A DNA stretch of 41,512 nt from Candidatus Zixiibacteriota bacterium (GCA_026397505.1 JAPLUR010000112.1:1-41512), one strand, 5' to 3'. Positions 1 through 8,390 are shown, counted from the stretch's first letter. Notes: a model not told the origin generated them from the letters alone. Made by a program: numbers and translations.

Positions 1-722
1 TCATCGAATATCAAGAGCGAGCCGTACTCGCGGGTGATTTCTCTTAAGAAACCGAGATAACTCCGCGATTGCAGAAGAAGGCCATTGTTGGCCGGTACCG
101 GTTCAATAATCACCGCCGCTATTTCCGCACCATATTTCTTGAAAATTTCTTCGACACCGTCAATTTCATTTAACGGTACAACGAGCGTATGTTTGGCAAA
201 ATCATCCGGAACACCGGCCGAGGCCGGGATGCCGAGTGTGGCCAGGCCGGAGCCGGCTGAGGCCAGAAGGTAGTCGGAGTGGCCGTGATAACAGCCGGTA
301 AATTTGACAATCTTATCTCGTTTCGTAAAAGCCCGCGCCAGGCGCAGTGCCGACATGACCGCTTCTGTCCCCGATGAGACAAAGCGCAGGAGTTCGATAT
401 GAGGGCAGAGCTTCTTGATCATCTCAGCCAGTAGAATCTCATATTCATGCACTGTCCCGAAACTGGTGCCGTGACGAGCCGTCTGGCCGATCTCTCTTAT
501 TATATCGGGGTGTGCATGCCCAAGGATCAGCGGGCCCCATGAGCCGCAAAAATCAAGGTACCGATTACCGTCGACATCATAAACATAAGCGCCCTCGCCC
601 CACTCCATATAAATGGGCGTTCCGCCAACCGCCTTGAATGCCCGCACCGGGGAATTAACCCCGCCGCTGAGACTTTTCAATGCCCTATCGTAAAGCTCTT
701 TCGATTTTTCGTGCTTAAGCAT
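1..722 (-). CDS. hemL: Glutamate-1-semialdehyde 2,1-aminomutase, C-terminus cut off by the window edge
   Basis: This PLP enzyme converts glutamate-1-semialdehyde to 5-aminolevulinate, the second step of the C5 heme pathway in the cytoplasm. The first 240 residues are present. They begin MLKHEKSKELYDRA and include SLSGGVNSPVRAF, the substrate-binding segment SSGTEAVMSALRLAR, GCYHGHSDYLL and the start of the LLIFDE strand. Those are class III aminotransferase hallmarks of GSA aminomutase. The PLP lysine lies about 30 residues past the cut and cannot be checked. Its ATG overlaps the hemB stop by one base (TAATG), so it is the last visible gene of the leftward operon hemA-hemCD-hemB-hemL and is probably translationally coupled. 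The identification is firm. Confidence 0.95.
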   Translation of the reverse strand, partial: MLKHEKSKELYDRALKSLSGGVNSPVRAFKAVGGTPIYMEWGEGAYVYDVDGNRYLDFCGSWGPLILGHAHPDIIREIGQTARHGTSFGTVHEYEILLAEMIKKLCPHIELLRFVSSGTEAVMSALRLARAFTKRDKIVKFTGCYHGHSDYLLASAGSGLATLGIPASAGVPDDFAKHTLVVPLNEIDGVEEIFKKYGAEIAAVIIEPVPANNGLLLQSRSYLGFLREITREYGSLLIFD

Positions 723-1647
723 TATTCCATCCGTTTTTTGAGTAAATCGCGCAGGTGATAGGTCAGAATCATATCCGCTCCCGCCCGGAAAATTGCCGCC
801 AGATTCTCCATCACCAGATCCCTTTCCACCGCCATCTTCTCTCTCGCCATCAATTTCACCATACTGTACTCCCCCGAGACATTGTAGGCCGCTACCGGAA
901 GCGGGGAGTGCTCTTTGAAAATCCGGATAATGTCAAGATAAGCAAGCGCCGGCTTGACGCCTCACGGGCGTTGCGGAAATCCATCTGGTAGCTTTTCCGG
1001 TCGCCGAATTTCGGGGCGCTCTCGGCGGCATCACGGAACGGCCCATAGTAAGATGAGGCATATTTCGCCGTATAGGCCATGATAATGGCATCATGATATC
1101 CTTTGTCCTCAAGTTTGCGGCGAATATACCCGATACGGCCGTCCATCATGTCTGATGGCCCCAGGCAGTCGGCACCCGCCCTGACCAGCGACAAAGCCAT
1201 CTCCCCCAGCCGCTCCAGGGTAGGGTCATTATTGATCTTGCCGTCCTTGACAAATCCGCAATGACCGGTGTCGGTGTATTCACAAAGGCAGACATCGGCC
1301 GCCACAAAAATCTTCTCACCGTACTTATCTTTCAATCGCCGCACTACCTGAATAACCGGATTCTTATCATGATCGGCCCTGGAAGCCTCCGCATCTTTTT
1401 CTGCGACCACGCCGAACAGCATAATCTTGTTTATCCCGAGTTCATAATCGGCCTGGAACTGCTCCATGAATTTATCTTCGGGATCGCGATAAATCCCCGG
1501 CATCGAGCCGATTTCGGTTCTCCTGGTGCCGGTCTCGGTGACGAAATAGGGTTGTATCATTTTGACGGCATCCACTCTGATTTCAGCCACCAAGTCACGG
1601 ATGACTTTATTCTGCCTGAGTCTTCTAGGACGGTTCAATATCTGCAT
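722..1647 (-). pseudogene. hemB: Delta-aminolevulinic acid dehydratase (porphobilinogen synthase), disrupted by an internal out-of-frame deletion
   Basis: HemB condenses two 5-aminolevulinates into porphobilinogen. The first frame gives a convincing N-terminal part up to about residue 230. It has the zinc cysteines in ADVCLCEYTDTGHCG (C120, C122, C130), active-site K195 in AYTAKYASSYYGPFR, and GDRKSYQMD. Directly after NAREA the frame runs into unrelated sequence and stops at 892. The true C-terminus continues in another frame from about position 958: VKPALAYLDIIR, then VAAYNVSGEYSMVK, ending LLKKRME at 722. Compared with E. coli HemB, about 17 residues between the REA and VKPA motifs are missing, roughly 49 nt, immediately before the second catalytic lysine. 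Either the gene is dead or the assembly collapsed here. It sits mid-operon, two bases downstream of hemCD, and its stop overlaps hemL. Confidence 0.88.
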
Positions 1648-1648
1648 A

Positions 1649-3295
1649 TTACAAACGCTCCCTTATTTTCACGGCTATATCATACAGGTCGGCCTTGGCC
1701 GGCATGTAGTCGGTTTGACGGTTGTGCTCAGCGAGGGCCTCTGCCGTCGGACGCCCGATCGAGGAAACCCAGGCCTTTGCCGGCAGGTTATGTCCCAGCT
1801 GAAAATAATATTTGACCGAAAGGGGACTGGTAAATATAAAAAACTCGATGCTTCGCGAATCAATGGAGGGAAGAGATTCTTTCGGAGTCGGTAAAGTCTT
1901 ATATAGATTGACTCGCGTTACTTGATGTCCCGCGGCGGTCAGCCCCTTTTCCAGATGATCCGGCGCTTCCTCACCCTGCGGCAATAGTATTTTCACCGTT
2001 TCTTTTCCAGTGCTTTTCGGCCACTCCTCAATCAGTCCCGTGGAATCCTCCCTCTGCGGAATGAAATAGACCGGCATATCCAACTTCTCCAGCAACTCGG
2101 CCGTCTTACCTCCCACCGCTGCGATTTTAGTCTCCGGATTTATCTTCAGGCTCCATTTATCCAATATATCTTTAAAGATCCGGACCGTATTCTTGCTGGT
2201 GAAAATTATCCAGTCAAATTCCTCAAAGCGAGATATAATTTCATCAACTACATTTTTATTATAAGCAGGCTGGATCTGAAAAACAGGGTAATAGATGATT
2301 TCCGCCCGCCCGTCAAATGACCTGAAAAATTCGGCTCCTTCATCCTCACTGCGGGTAATTAGAACTTTTTTTTTGATTGCACTCTGTTTTTTGTCGGCTG
2401 CATGCGTCAGAGATAAAAAGGCTTTCTCAATCAATACGCCGACATCTTCGCCATAATCGGCAAAGAGAGCGGGCTTGCCCCATCGGTCCCCATCTCTGAC
2501 TCCCAAAAAGGCCTTAAGGAAAAATCCGTTGTTTCTTCTGACAGAGGTCACCGCCAGGGGTAGCTGGCAGCCGCCTTCAAAACGGGTCAAGAGTCCTCTT
2601 TCCAGAACAGCCGTTAATTCGGCACCGTCCTCATTCAAACGGGAAATCATGTTTTCAATTTCAGGGTCGTTGGCGCGAATCTCTATGGCCAGAATTCCTT
2701 GCCCCGGGGCAGGGATAAATTCCATTCTATCAAGCGGGTAGTATTTCAAATCGCCGGTGTCAAGTTTCAATCTTTCCACGCCAGCCCTGGCAATCAGAAT
2801 GGCATCAAATTTCCCATCCTGGAGTTTCCGCACCCGGGTTGGGACATTGCCGCGTAACGGCTCAATTTTCAGGTCAGGTCGATAATAGGCTATCTGTGCC
2901 TGCCGGCGCACCGAACTGGTTCCAATCGTAGAGCCATGCTTCACGGGAAATTTCTGCTCCGGATCGTAATTATCGGGACGAACAAGAAGTAGTTCCGAGG
3001 GATCCTCCGGATTGCAGTAAGCGCCCGCTTTAAGCCCTTCGGGAAATTGCGTAGAAAGGTCTTTCAGAGAATGAACAGCCAGATCAATTTCCCGGGAAAG
3101 CAGTGCCTCTTCCAGTTCTTTGGTAAAGAAGTTTTTCCCTTCCATCTGGTCAAAACTGAGAGTATCGATCTTATCGCCGGTAGTCTTGATAATCTTTATT
3201 TCGGAGTCGAATCCGAGCCGGGCCAGATAGGTTTTTATGAGATTTGCTTGATACAGGGCCAGGTCACTGCCCCGCGAACCGATTATGAGATGCAT
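1649..3295 (-). CDS. hemC-hemD: Fused porphobilinogen deaminase / uroporphyrinogen-III synthase
   Basis: One 548-residue protein carries two consecutive heme-pathway enzymes. Residues 1 to about 300 are HemC, which joins four porphobilinogens into hydroxymethylbilane. The start MHLIIGSRGSDLAL, the segment DLAVHSLKDL, the substrate-arginine region TSSVRRQAQ, and LEGGCQLP-type cofactor cysteine C243 (here FEGGCQLPLAV) are visible. From about residue 308 a HemD domain begins with KKKVLITRSEDEG and contains FTSKNTVRIF, AAVGGKTAELL, FTSPLSVKYYF and a final SSIGRPTAEAL. HemD closes and inverts ring D to give uroporphyrinogen III. HemC alone is about 310 residues and HemD about 250, so both look full length. 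The gene lies two bases downstream of hemA and two bases upstream of hemB. HemC/HemD fusions are known in several phyla. Confidence 0.94.
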   Translation of the reverse strand: MHLIIGSRGSDLALYQANLIKTYLARLGFDSEIKIIKTTGDKIDTLSFDQMEGKNFFTKELEEALLSREIDLAVHSLKDLSTQFPEGLKAGAYCNPEDPSELLLVRPDNYDPEQKFPVKHGSTIGTSSVRRQAQIAYYRPDLKIEPLRGNVPTRVRKLQDGKFDAILIARAGVERLKLDTGDLKYYPLDRMEFIPAPGQGILAIEIRANDPEIENMISRLNEDGAELTAVLERGLLTRFEGGCQLPLAVTSVRRNNGFFLKAFLGVRDGDRWGKPALFADYGEDVGVLIEKAFLSLTHAADKKQSAIKKKVLITRSEDEGAEFFRSFDGRAEIIYYPVFQIQPAYNKNVVDEIISRFEEFDWIIFTSKNTVRIFKDILDKWSLKINPETKIAAVGGKTAELLEKLDMPVYFIPQREDSTGLIEEWPKSTGKETVKILLPQGEEAPDHLEKGLTAAGHQVTRVNLYKTLPTPKESLPSIDSRSIEFFIFTSPLSVKYYFQLGHNLPAKAWVSSIGRPTAEALAEHNRQTDYMPAKADLYDIAVKIRERL

Positions 3296-3297
3296 AT

Positions 3298-4590
3298 TTA
3301 CCGCGCGCTTTTTACGAAATACGAAAGCCTTATTTCCTGGTCCAGATCAGCATTGGCGATATTCTCGGCAAGCTGCTGGGCCGGAAGGTAACAGGCGCGG
3401 GCGAGGACTTTCTTGCTCCAGTAGAGCAGAAGCTCCTGATCGTCGGTCGAAAGATGAGAAAGTTTTCCTTTGAAAAGACTATTGAGTCCCTCCTGCGCCA
3501 GAGACATCGATTCATTCATGGCGGAGTCAAAGAGGGGAGAGATGTACTGTGTGATTTCCTTCTTAAGATATGCTTTTACCTGCTCTTCAATCAAGTGGCT
3601 GGCCTGATCCACCGTCCGAAACCGGTCACGACGGTTTTTCTGGGCCAGAATATTCAGCTTCTCCAGATTCCAGATTTCGAGTCTCTCGGAATCAACCAGA
3701 TCGGCTGCAAAGTCCCGGGGAATCGCCAGGTCAAAAGCATAGATTTTCTTCTCGTCCGCCATTATTGCCTTTAAACGGGCGGCTGTGAAGATTGGTTCCT
3801 GACTGGAGGTCGATGAGATGATAATATTGACTTTTTGTTTCCCCTCCAGAAAATCACCCAGGCTGACCGCTTTGCCGCTGAATTTCGTGGCAAATGGCTC
3901 CACTTTGGCGGTTGTCCGATTCACAAAGTAAAGCCGGTTGTCGTGCCGTTTCCGGATAATATCGGCCATTTTCGGGGTCATTGCCCCGGAACCGATTATG
4001 GCAATGCCGGCCTCGGGGTTCCGGCCGATAATTTCCGAGAGCCTCAGCGCTACCAGCGAGGCCATGGAAACCGGCTTCTGCCCCAACTCCGTTTCAGTCC
4101 GGACTTTCTTGGCCGCTTTGTAAGCCGCGGAAAAAAGTCTCTCAAGGACAGAACCAGAAAGAGCGCTCTCCTGGCAGAATTGATGAGCATCCTTAATCTG
4201 CCCCAGGATCTGGGCTTCGCCGATAACGATGGAATCCAGCGACGCCGCTACCTCGAAAATATGCCTGACCGCCTCGCGCCCGGAAAAGAGTCTAAAATTG
4301 TCAGGCTCAAAATTTACCTTCGAGTCCTTGTCCTGGGTCTTGAAAAAGAAATCAAGTATCCGATTTCGAATGGCCGCCACATCATGGTCGGCTTGGGGCA
4401 TAACCACCATGAATTCCACCCGATTGCAGGTGGCCAGATAGACTAACTCTAACGCTGCCAGTGTCTTTTTCAGCGCCGACAGCTTTTCGGTCCGCTCGGT
4501 CTCTGGAATAGTCAAAGCTTCCAGAAGTTCCAGCGGGGCTCTCCCCAGTTTGGTCGAGATGCAGGCTATTTTCGAAATCGTCTCTTTCAT
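3298..4590 (-). CDS. hemA: Glutamyl-tRNA reductase
   Basis: HemA reduces glutamyl-tRNA(Glu) to glutamate-1-semialdehyde with NADPH and is the committed, usually regulated step of the C5 pathway. The 430-residue length is normal. The catalytic cysteine is C55 in YLATCNRVEF. It is followed by SLDSIVIGEAQILGQIK, the tRNA/substrate region RVRTETELG-like KVRTETELGQKPVSMAS, a Rossmann segment AGIAIIGSGAMTPKMA, and a C-terminal dimerisation helix region. It is the first gene of the leftward heme operon. No good Shine-Dalgarno site is visible upstream of the ATG (the sense strand reads TTTCCCCCTAAC before it). Translation initiation may therefore be weak or unusual. Its upstream region is shared with the divergent dtxR-feoAB operon. 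Confidence 0.95.
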   Translation of the reverse strand: MKETISKIACISTKLGRAPLELLEALTIPETERTEKLSALKKTLAALELVYLATCNRVEFMVVMPQADHDVAAIRNRILDFFFKTQDKDSKVNFEPDNFRLFSGREAVRHIFEVAASLDSIVIGEAQILGQIKDAHQFCQESALSGSVLERLFSAAYKAAKKVRTETELGQKPVSMASLVALRLSEIIGRNPEAGIAIIGSGAMTPKMADIIRKRHDNRLYFVNRTTAKVEPFATKFSGKAVSLGDFLEGKQKVNIIISSTSSQEPIFTAARLKAIMADEKKIYAFDLAIPRDFAADLVDSERLEIWNLEKLNILAQKNRRDRFRTVDQASHLIEEQVKAYLKKEITQYISPLFDSAMNESMSLAQEGLNSLFKGKLSHLSTDDQELLLYWSKKVLARACYLPAQQLAENIANADLDQEIRLSYFVKSAR

Positions 4591-4606
4591 GTTAGGGGGA
4601 AATTAG

Positions 4607-4786
4607 ATGAAACCATACAAAATTTGTCATAAAATTGTCACAGAAAGCGGCTTTTTGGAATTTTTTATGAAAAAATACAAAATTTGTCATAATAGAGTAT
4701 CACAGTCCTCTAATTTCCACCGTGAACAGAGTGTAATAGATTGAAAAACAACAAAATATCTTCAAATATGAGAAAATTTGTCGTAA
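4607..4786. repeat. Three copies of an AAAATTTGTC(A/G)TAA repeat between hemA and the DtxR-type gene
   Basis: Unit 1 spans 4607-4643 and unit 2 spans 4667-4705. They begin exactly 60 bp apart and share ATGAAA, ATACAAAATTTGTCATAA and a terminal TCACAG. A shorter, diverged third copy (ATGAGAAAATTTGTCGTAA) lies at 4768-4786. The core ACAAA-A-TTTGT is a short inverted repeat. Read on the minus strand, unit 1 contains the best candidate hemA promoter, and unit 3 overlaps a possible -35 of the regulator gene. They could be duplicated promoters or operators. The binding protein is unknown. Confidence 0.7.
4612..4641 (-). promoter_or_regulatory. Candidate hemA operon promoter
   Basis: On the minus strand a GTGACA -35 (4636-4641) and a TATGGT -10 (4612-4617) are separated by 18 nt, placing the start site some 14 nt before the hemA ATG. 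The match to sigma-70 consensus is moderate. The same arrangement is partly repeated 60 bp upstream in repeat unit 2. Confidence 0.4.
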
Positions 4787-4821
4787 TTACTATTGCGAAA
4801 GTTAGAATGTTCTAATATATT
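4778..4821 (+). promoter_or_regulatory. Candidate promoter of dtxR-feoAB with a palindromic operator
   Basis: A perfect inverted repeat TTAGAA-TG-TTCTAA lies at 4802-4815, 13 bases before the chosen ATG. Two promoter readings exist. TTGTCG (4778-4783) pairs with TAGAAT (4803-4808), with a long 19-nt spacer. TTGCGA (4793-4798) pairs with TATATT (4816-4821), with an ideal 17-nt spacer but an almost leaderless transcript. In either case the palindrome overlaps the promoter, the usual place for a DtxR/MntR-family operator. Autoregulation is inferred, not shown. Confidence 0.5.
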
Positions 4822-4828
4822 GGAGATT

Positions 4829-5263
4829 ATGAAACTGACTCTAAAAGAAGAAGATTATCTGGAGACAATCTATCTCCTGTTGCATCGGGGCGAGTTGGTA
4901 GGAATTTCGGACATTGCTCGGGCACGCGGAGTCACCCTGCCGACCGTTTTTTCTGCTGTTAGTCGCTTAAAAGATAACGGCTTAGTTGCCCAGTCACATT
5001 ATGGGAAAGTCACTCTTACCGCTGAAGGGGAGAAAGCGGCCGCCGAAGTCTTTGAAATTCATCGGATTCTAAAAATGTTCTTTATCCAGGTGCTGCAGCT
5101 TCCGGAGGAGCTGGCTGAACAGAATGCCTGTCGAATTGAGCACGGGATCAGCCGCGAGGCTATCAAACAGCTGGAGGGTTTCGTTGACCTTGTCCGCAGT
5201 TGCTCCGGAAAAGGGGAAGGTTGCCTGCTTCGGGGACAGCTCACCGATAAGCCTGAGTTATGA
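4829..5263 (+). CDS. DtxR/MntR-family metal-dependent transcriptional regulator
   Basis: This 144-residue protein matches the iron/manganese-dependent repressor family. MKLTLKEEDYLETIYLL is the typical first helix. It is followed by a winged helix (ISDIARARGVTLPTVFSAVSRLKDNGLV, then GKVTLTAEG) and a dimerisation helix with FEIHRILKMFFIQVL and ENACRIEHGIS-like NACRIEHGISREAIKQL, which normally carries metal ligands (Cys, Glu, His). The SH3-like third domain of DtxR is absent, as in MntR/SirR-type members. I chose ATG 4829 because it begins the family consensus and has GGAG at 4822-4825. An upstream TTG at 4793 would add 12 unlikely residues and run through the operator. The stop overlaps the next possible ATG (ATGA), and feoA and feoB follow, so iron-responsive control of ferrous uptake is the likely job. 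Confidence 0.88.
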   Translation: MKLTLKEEDYLETIYLLLHRGELVGISDIARARGVTLPTVFSAVSRLKDNGLVAQSHYGKVTLTAEGEKAAAEVFEIHRILKMFFIQVLQLPEELAEQNACRIEHGISREAIKQLEGFVDLVRSCSGKGEGCLLRGQLTDKPEL

Positions 5264-5304
5264 TAAATTACATATTGCAATCCTCGAAAGGGAAGAAACT
5301 TGCC

Positions 5305-5547
5305 ATGAGCCTTGATCAATTGAAACCGGGAGAAACGGGAATAGTGATTTCTGTAGCCGGAGCCGGTGCGGTTAAGCGACGTCTTCTGGATATGGGGATT
5401 CACAAAGGGCAAACAATTAAGATGATCAAAGCTGCCCCCCTCAGAGATCCCTTGCAGATATCGCTGGCAGGCGGACATTTTTCTATTCGGCGGAGCGAGG
5501 CTTCCCTGATACAGATCGAAATCGAGTCGGACAGATTCCGTGAATGA
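5305..5547 (+). CDS. feoA: Ferrous iron transport protein A (SH3-like)
   Basis: FeoA is a small cytoplasmic SH3-fold protein that assists FeoB. The 80 residues from ATG 5305 start MSLDQLKPGETGIV and contain the family core VKRRLLDMGIHKGQTIKM and APLRDPLQISLAGGHFSIRRSEA. E. coli FeoA is 75 residues. An earlier in-frame ATG at 5260 overlaps the dtxR stop and would add 15 unconserved residues. GGGAAG lies about 9 nt before 5305, so I prefer the shorter form. Its end overlaps the feoB start by 8 nt, indicating coupled translation. Confidence 0.92.
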   Translation: MSLDQLKPGETGIVISVAGAGAVKRRLLDMGIHKGQTIKMIKAAPLRDPLQISLAGGHFSIRRSEASLIQIEIESDRFRE

Positions 5548-7669
5548 TAGGAAAAAGTTCACTATAGCTCTGGTCGGCAATCCCAATTGCGGCAAGACCT
5601 CAATTTTCAATCATCTCACCGGGGCTCATCAGAAAGTGGCCAATTTTCCGGGTGTCACGGTCGAAAAACGCACCGGCGAGCGTGAGCACAACGGATATGA
5701 CCTGACTTTCGTGGATCTTCCCGGAACTTACAGCCTGACCGCCCATTCGCCCGATGAGAAAGTTGCCCGTGATTTTATCCTGAATGAAAACCCGGCTCTG
5801 GTGATCAATGTCATCGACAGCGGCAGTCTCGAGCGGAGTCTGTATTTGACCATGCAACTTATCGAGATGGGCGTTGATGTTGTCATCGATCTGAACATGT
5901 GGGATGAGGCCGGCAGAGATGGTTTACAAATAGATATACAAAAGCTTTCCGTTCTCCTTGGAGCGCCGGTAGTGACAACGGTCGGTAACAGAGCTGAGCG
6001 GATTGATTCTCTTTTGGAGGCGGCCACATCATTGTTAGCTGATAGAGACAAAGGGCATCGCCATCCGCCGATTACTTATGGACCAAAGCTTGATGACCTC
6101 GTGACCGATTTGTCGAAAGAAGTATCGGTTTGCGGGCATTGTCGCGCCTGCGGCAACCCGCGCTGGCTGGCAGTGAAGCTTCTGGAGGGGGATGCTGAAA
6201 TCAGGAAAAGGTGCCTCGCCGATAATGTCGGAGATACTTCCCTTAAATCGAAACTGGAATATTCCGAGCAGCATATCCTGGCCACGACCAAACAGGACCC
6301 GGAATTCGCCATCTCTGAGGGAAGATATGGATATGTGGCCGGAATAGTCCGTGAGGTGATGAAACGTCCGCAGAGTGACCGTATGGGGCTTTCGATAAAA
6401 ATCGATAACTTTCTCACGCACCGGCTCTGGGGATTCCCGATATTTCTTTTCATCATGTGGCTCATTTTTCAGGCCACATTCAAATTTGGCTCTTACCCGA
6501 CGGACTGGATTGAGGCCGGGGTCACCTTCCTCCAGAATATGGCCGGCCTGCTTCTTCCCGCCGGAGCCCTCTCCGATTTGATCGTGCGGGGCATCCTGGG
6601 TGGAGTTGGCGCCGTGGCCGTATTCCTCCCCAATATCGTTATCCTTTTTGCCGGTATTTCAATCCTGGAGGATTCCGGATATATGGCGCGGGCGGCGTTC
6701 CTGATGGATCGTTTGATGCATTTTCTGGGATTGCACGGAAAATCATTTATTCCGCTCCTGATGGGTTTCGGCTGCAATGTTCCGGCGATCATGGCCACCC
6801 GCACATTGGAGTCTCTTCGCGACCGCATCCTGACCATCCTGCTCATCCCGCTCATGTCCTGCAGCGCCCGTCTTCCGGTCTATATCCTATTTGCCGGCGC
6901 TTTTTTCGGGGCGGCCGCCGGCAATGTTATTTTCTCACTTTACCTGATAGGTATAGCGGCCGCCGTCATCCTGGCCCGGCTGTATGGGAAAACTATCCTC
7001 CGTTCCGACAGCACTCCGTTTGTCATGGAACTGCCCCCTTACCGCTGGCCGACCTATAAATCAATCTTCATCCATATGTGGGAAAGAACGAAAGTCTATT
7101 TGCGGAAAATGGGGGGCGTGATACTGGTCGCTTCGGTAATTCTCTGGCTGCTTGGTTATTTTCCCCGGAAAACCGAGCTTTCTCAGGATTATGACTCTCA
7201 AGTGACACAGCTGTCCTCAATCAAAACTCCGGAGTCGGAAATACAGATCGCGCAGCTTCAGGCCATGAAAGGAAAAGAGGAACTGGAATACTCCATGATC
7301 GGGAAGCTGGGCAAGGCGCTTTATCCTATCTTCCGGCCGCTCGGATTCAGCTGGGAAATGGGCGTTTCGGTCCTCACCGGATTTTTCGCCAAAGAGGTAG
7401 TAGTTTCAACTCTGGGGGTGCTGTACCGCATGGGGGATAATCCGGATACTCTTATGGCCGCACTGCAAAGCCCGGCATCCGGTATAAGTAAGCTGGCCGC
7501 CTATGCTTTCATGATATTCACTCTGCTTTATACCCCCTGCATTGCCGCTATCATGGCGATCAGGCGCGAAATAGGGAACAGGTGGATGCTCTTTTCGGTG
7601 ATCTTTCAGTTCCTATTCGCCTGGCTGGCGGCATTGGCGATTTATCAGCTGGGTACTATATTCCTGTAA
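5540..7669 (+). CDS. feoB: Ferrous iron transporter FeoB with N-terminal GTPase
   Basis: FeoB is the inner-membrane Fe(II) importer with a cytoplasmic GTPase domain. The 709-residue length is usual. G1 is GNPNCGKT (residues 13-20), G3 is DLPG (59-62) and G4 is NMWD (119-122). The membrane part carries the Gate motifs: PNIVILFAGISILEDSGYMAR, LLMGFGCNVPAIMATRTL, PLMSCSARLPVY, and the second gate TGFFAKEVVVSTLGVLY, followed by YTPCIAAIMAIRRE and a C-terminal membrane helix. Between the GTPase and the membrane part lies a cysteine cluster VCGHCRACGNPRW (C198, C201, C204), which could bind a metal. No FeoC follows. Confidence 0.96.
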   Translation: MNDRKKFTIALVGNPNCGKTSIFNHLTGAHQKVANFPGVTVEKRTGEREHNGYDLTFVDLPGTYSLTAHSPDEKVARDFILNENPALVINVIDSGSLERSLYLTMQLIEMGVDVVIDLNMWDEAGRDGLQIDIQKLSVLLGAPVVTTVGNRAERIDSLLEAATSLLADRDKGHRHPPITYGPKLDDLVTDLSKEVSVCGHCRACGNPRWLAVKLLEGDAEIRKRCLADNVGDTSLKSKLEYSEQHILATTKQDPEFAISEGRYGYVAGIVREVMKRPQSDRMGLSIKIDNFLTHRLWGFPIFLFIMWLIFQATFKFGSYPTDWIEAGVTFLQNMAGLLLPAGALSDLIVRGILGGVGAVAVFLPNIVILFAGISILEDSGYMARAAFLMDRLMHFLGLHGKSFIPLLMGFGCNVPAIMATRTLESLRDRILTILLIPLMSCSARLPVYILFAGAFFGAAAGNVIFSLYLIGIAAAVILARLYGKTILRSDSTPFVMELPPYRWPTYKSIFIHMWERTKVYLRKMGGVILVASVILWLLGYFPRKTELSQDYDSQVTQLSSIKTPESEIQIAQLQAMKGKEELEYSMIGKLGKALYPIFRPLGFSWEMGVSVLTGFFAKEVVVSTLGVLYRMGDNPDTLMAALQSPASGISKLAAYAFMIFTLLYTPCIAAIMAIRREIGNRWMLFSVIFQFLFAWLAALAIYQLGTIFL

Positions 7670-7685
7670 CAAAAATTATATCTTC

Positions 7686-7699
7686 ATTGAATATTCAAT
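7686..7699. repeat. 14-bp perfect palindrome between convergent feoB and sdpI-like genes
   Basis: ATTGAATATTCAAT is a perfect palindrome in the 49-bp gap. It is AT-rich, has no GC stem and no clear U-tract, so it is a poor intrinsic terminator. It could be a protein site or chance. Confidence 0.35.
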
Positions 7700-7718
7700 T
7701 TCAGTTGAGTTGATTCAT

Positions 7719-8390
7719 TTAAAGCTGCGGGGCCTGACTGCGTTCGTCACGCTGCAACTTTTTGTACAGCCACAACGGATATATCAGCCCGCAATACAGA
7801 ACCGCCGGACCGAATGTCGCTCCGAGTGCAATGGCCGGATTTACCTTGAACACCGATAGCAGCACCGCTAAAATCCCCGATATGACAAACAGCCAACCGC
7901 CCAGAATATGGGTCCTGCGCCAGACTTCCTCCGAGGCCAGAGTCCAGGGGTTGCGAATCCCAAAAAAGAAATTGCGCGGCAGTTTGGGGAGATAATTCCC
8001 CATGAAGATAAAGAGCAGTCCCAGGGCAATTCCCAGAAGATACGGTTCCAGCTTGCCGTGACGCGCGGCATAGATAATGATTATGTACATGATAAAGAAA
8101 AAGACCAGCGCCATGTCGCGGAATATCAAAAAGATATGGTACTTAGATTGTATCTTTTTCCAGAAAGGGTCTATCATAGGAATGAAAGTAAGCAGTAAAT
8201 ACAAACCGATCGACATACCCAGATAGAGCGCGATGAAAGTTCCTTTCGAGGAATACTGGTCAACTTTGCCGTGGAAATCAAAATGCGACGGCACCTGCGC
8301 GGGGAGCGATGAATAGAAATAGAGCGACAATATCACGAACAGAGCGATTATCGCAAAAGGAAATATCTCTCTTTTAAGATTCCATTTCAT
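7719..8390 (-). CDS. SdpI-like membrane protein (DUF1648 + SdpI domains)
   Basis: This 223-residue protein has about six hydrophobic segments. The first, after KREIFPFAIIALFVI, is followed by PAQVPSHFDFHGKVDQYSSK, typical of DUF1648. The second half has the SdpI-family segment MGNYLPKLPRNFFFGIRNPWTL, then WRRTHILGGWLF. In Bacillus subtilis SdpI is the immunity protein against the SdpC toxin and a signal-transducing partner of SdpR. Here no sdpC-like toxin is nearby, so the role may be general envelope stress or resistance. GAGG lies just before the ATG. The gene starts two bases after the stop of the ArsR-type regulator, so the two form a small leftward operon. Confidence 0.82.
   Translation of the reverse strand: MKWNLKREIFPFAIIALFVILSLYFYSSLPAQVPSHFDFHGKVDQYSSKGTFIALYLGMSIGLYLLLTFIPMIDPFWKKIQSKYHIFLIFRDMALVFFFIMYIIIIYAARHGKLEPYLLGIALGLLFIFMGNYLPKLPRNFFFGIRNPWTLASEEVWRRTHILGGWLFVISGILAVLLSVFKVNPAIALGATFGPAVLYCGLIYPLWLYKKLQRDERSQAPQL

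Noticed and set aside
1261-1815. A 184-residue plus-strand frame over hemB/hemCD
   Set aside because: It is antisense to strong heme genes and matches no family.
5260-5304. Longer FeoA start at 5260
   Set aside because: The added 15 residues are not part of the FeoA core and the position overlaps the dtxR stop; a better-placed site exists at 5305.
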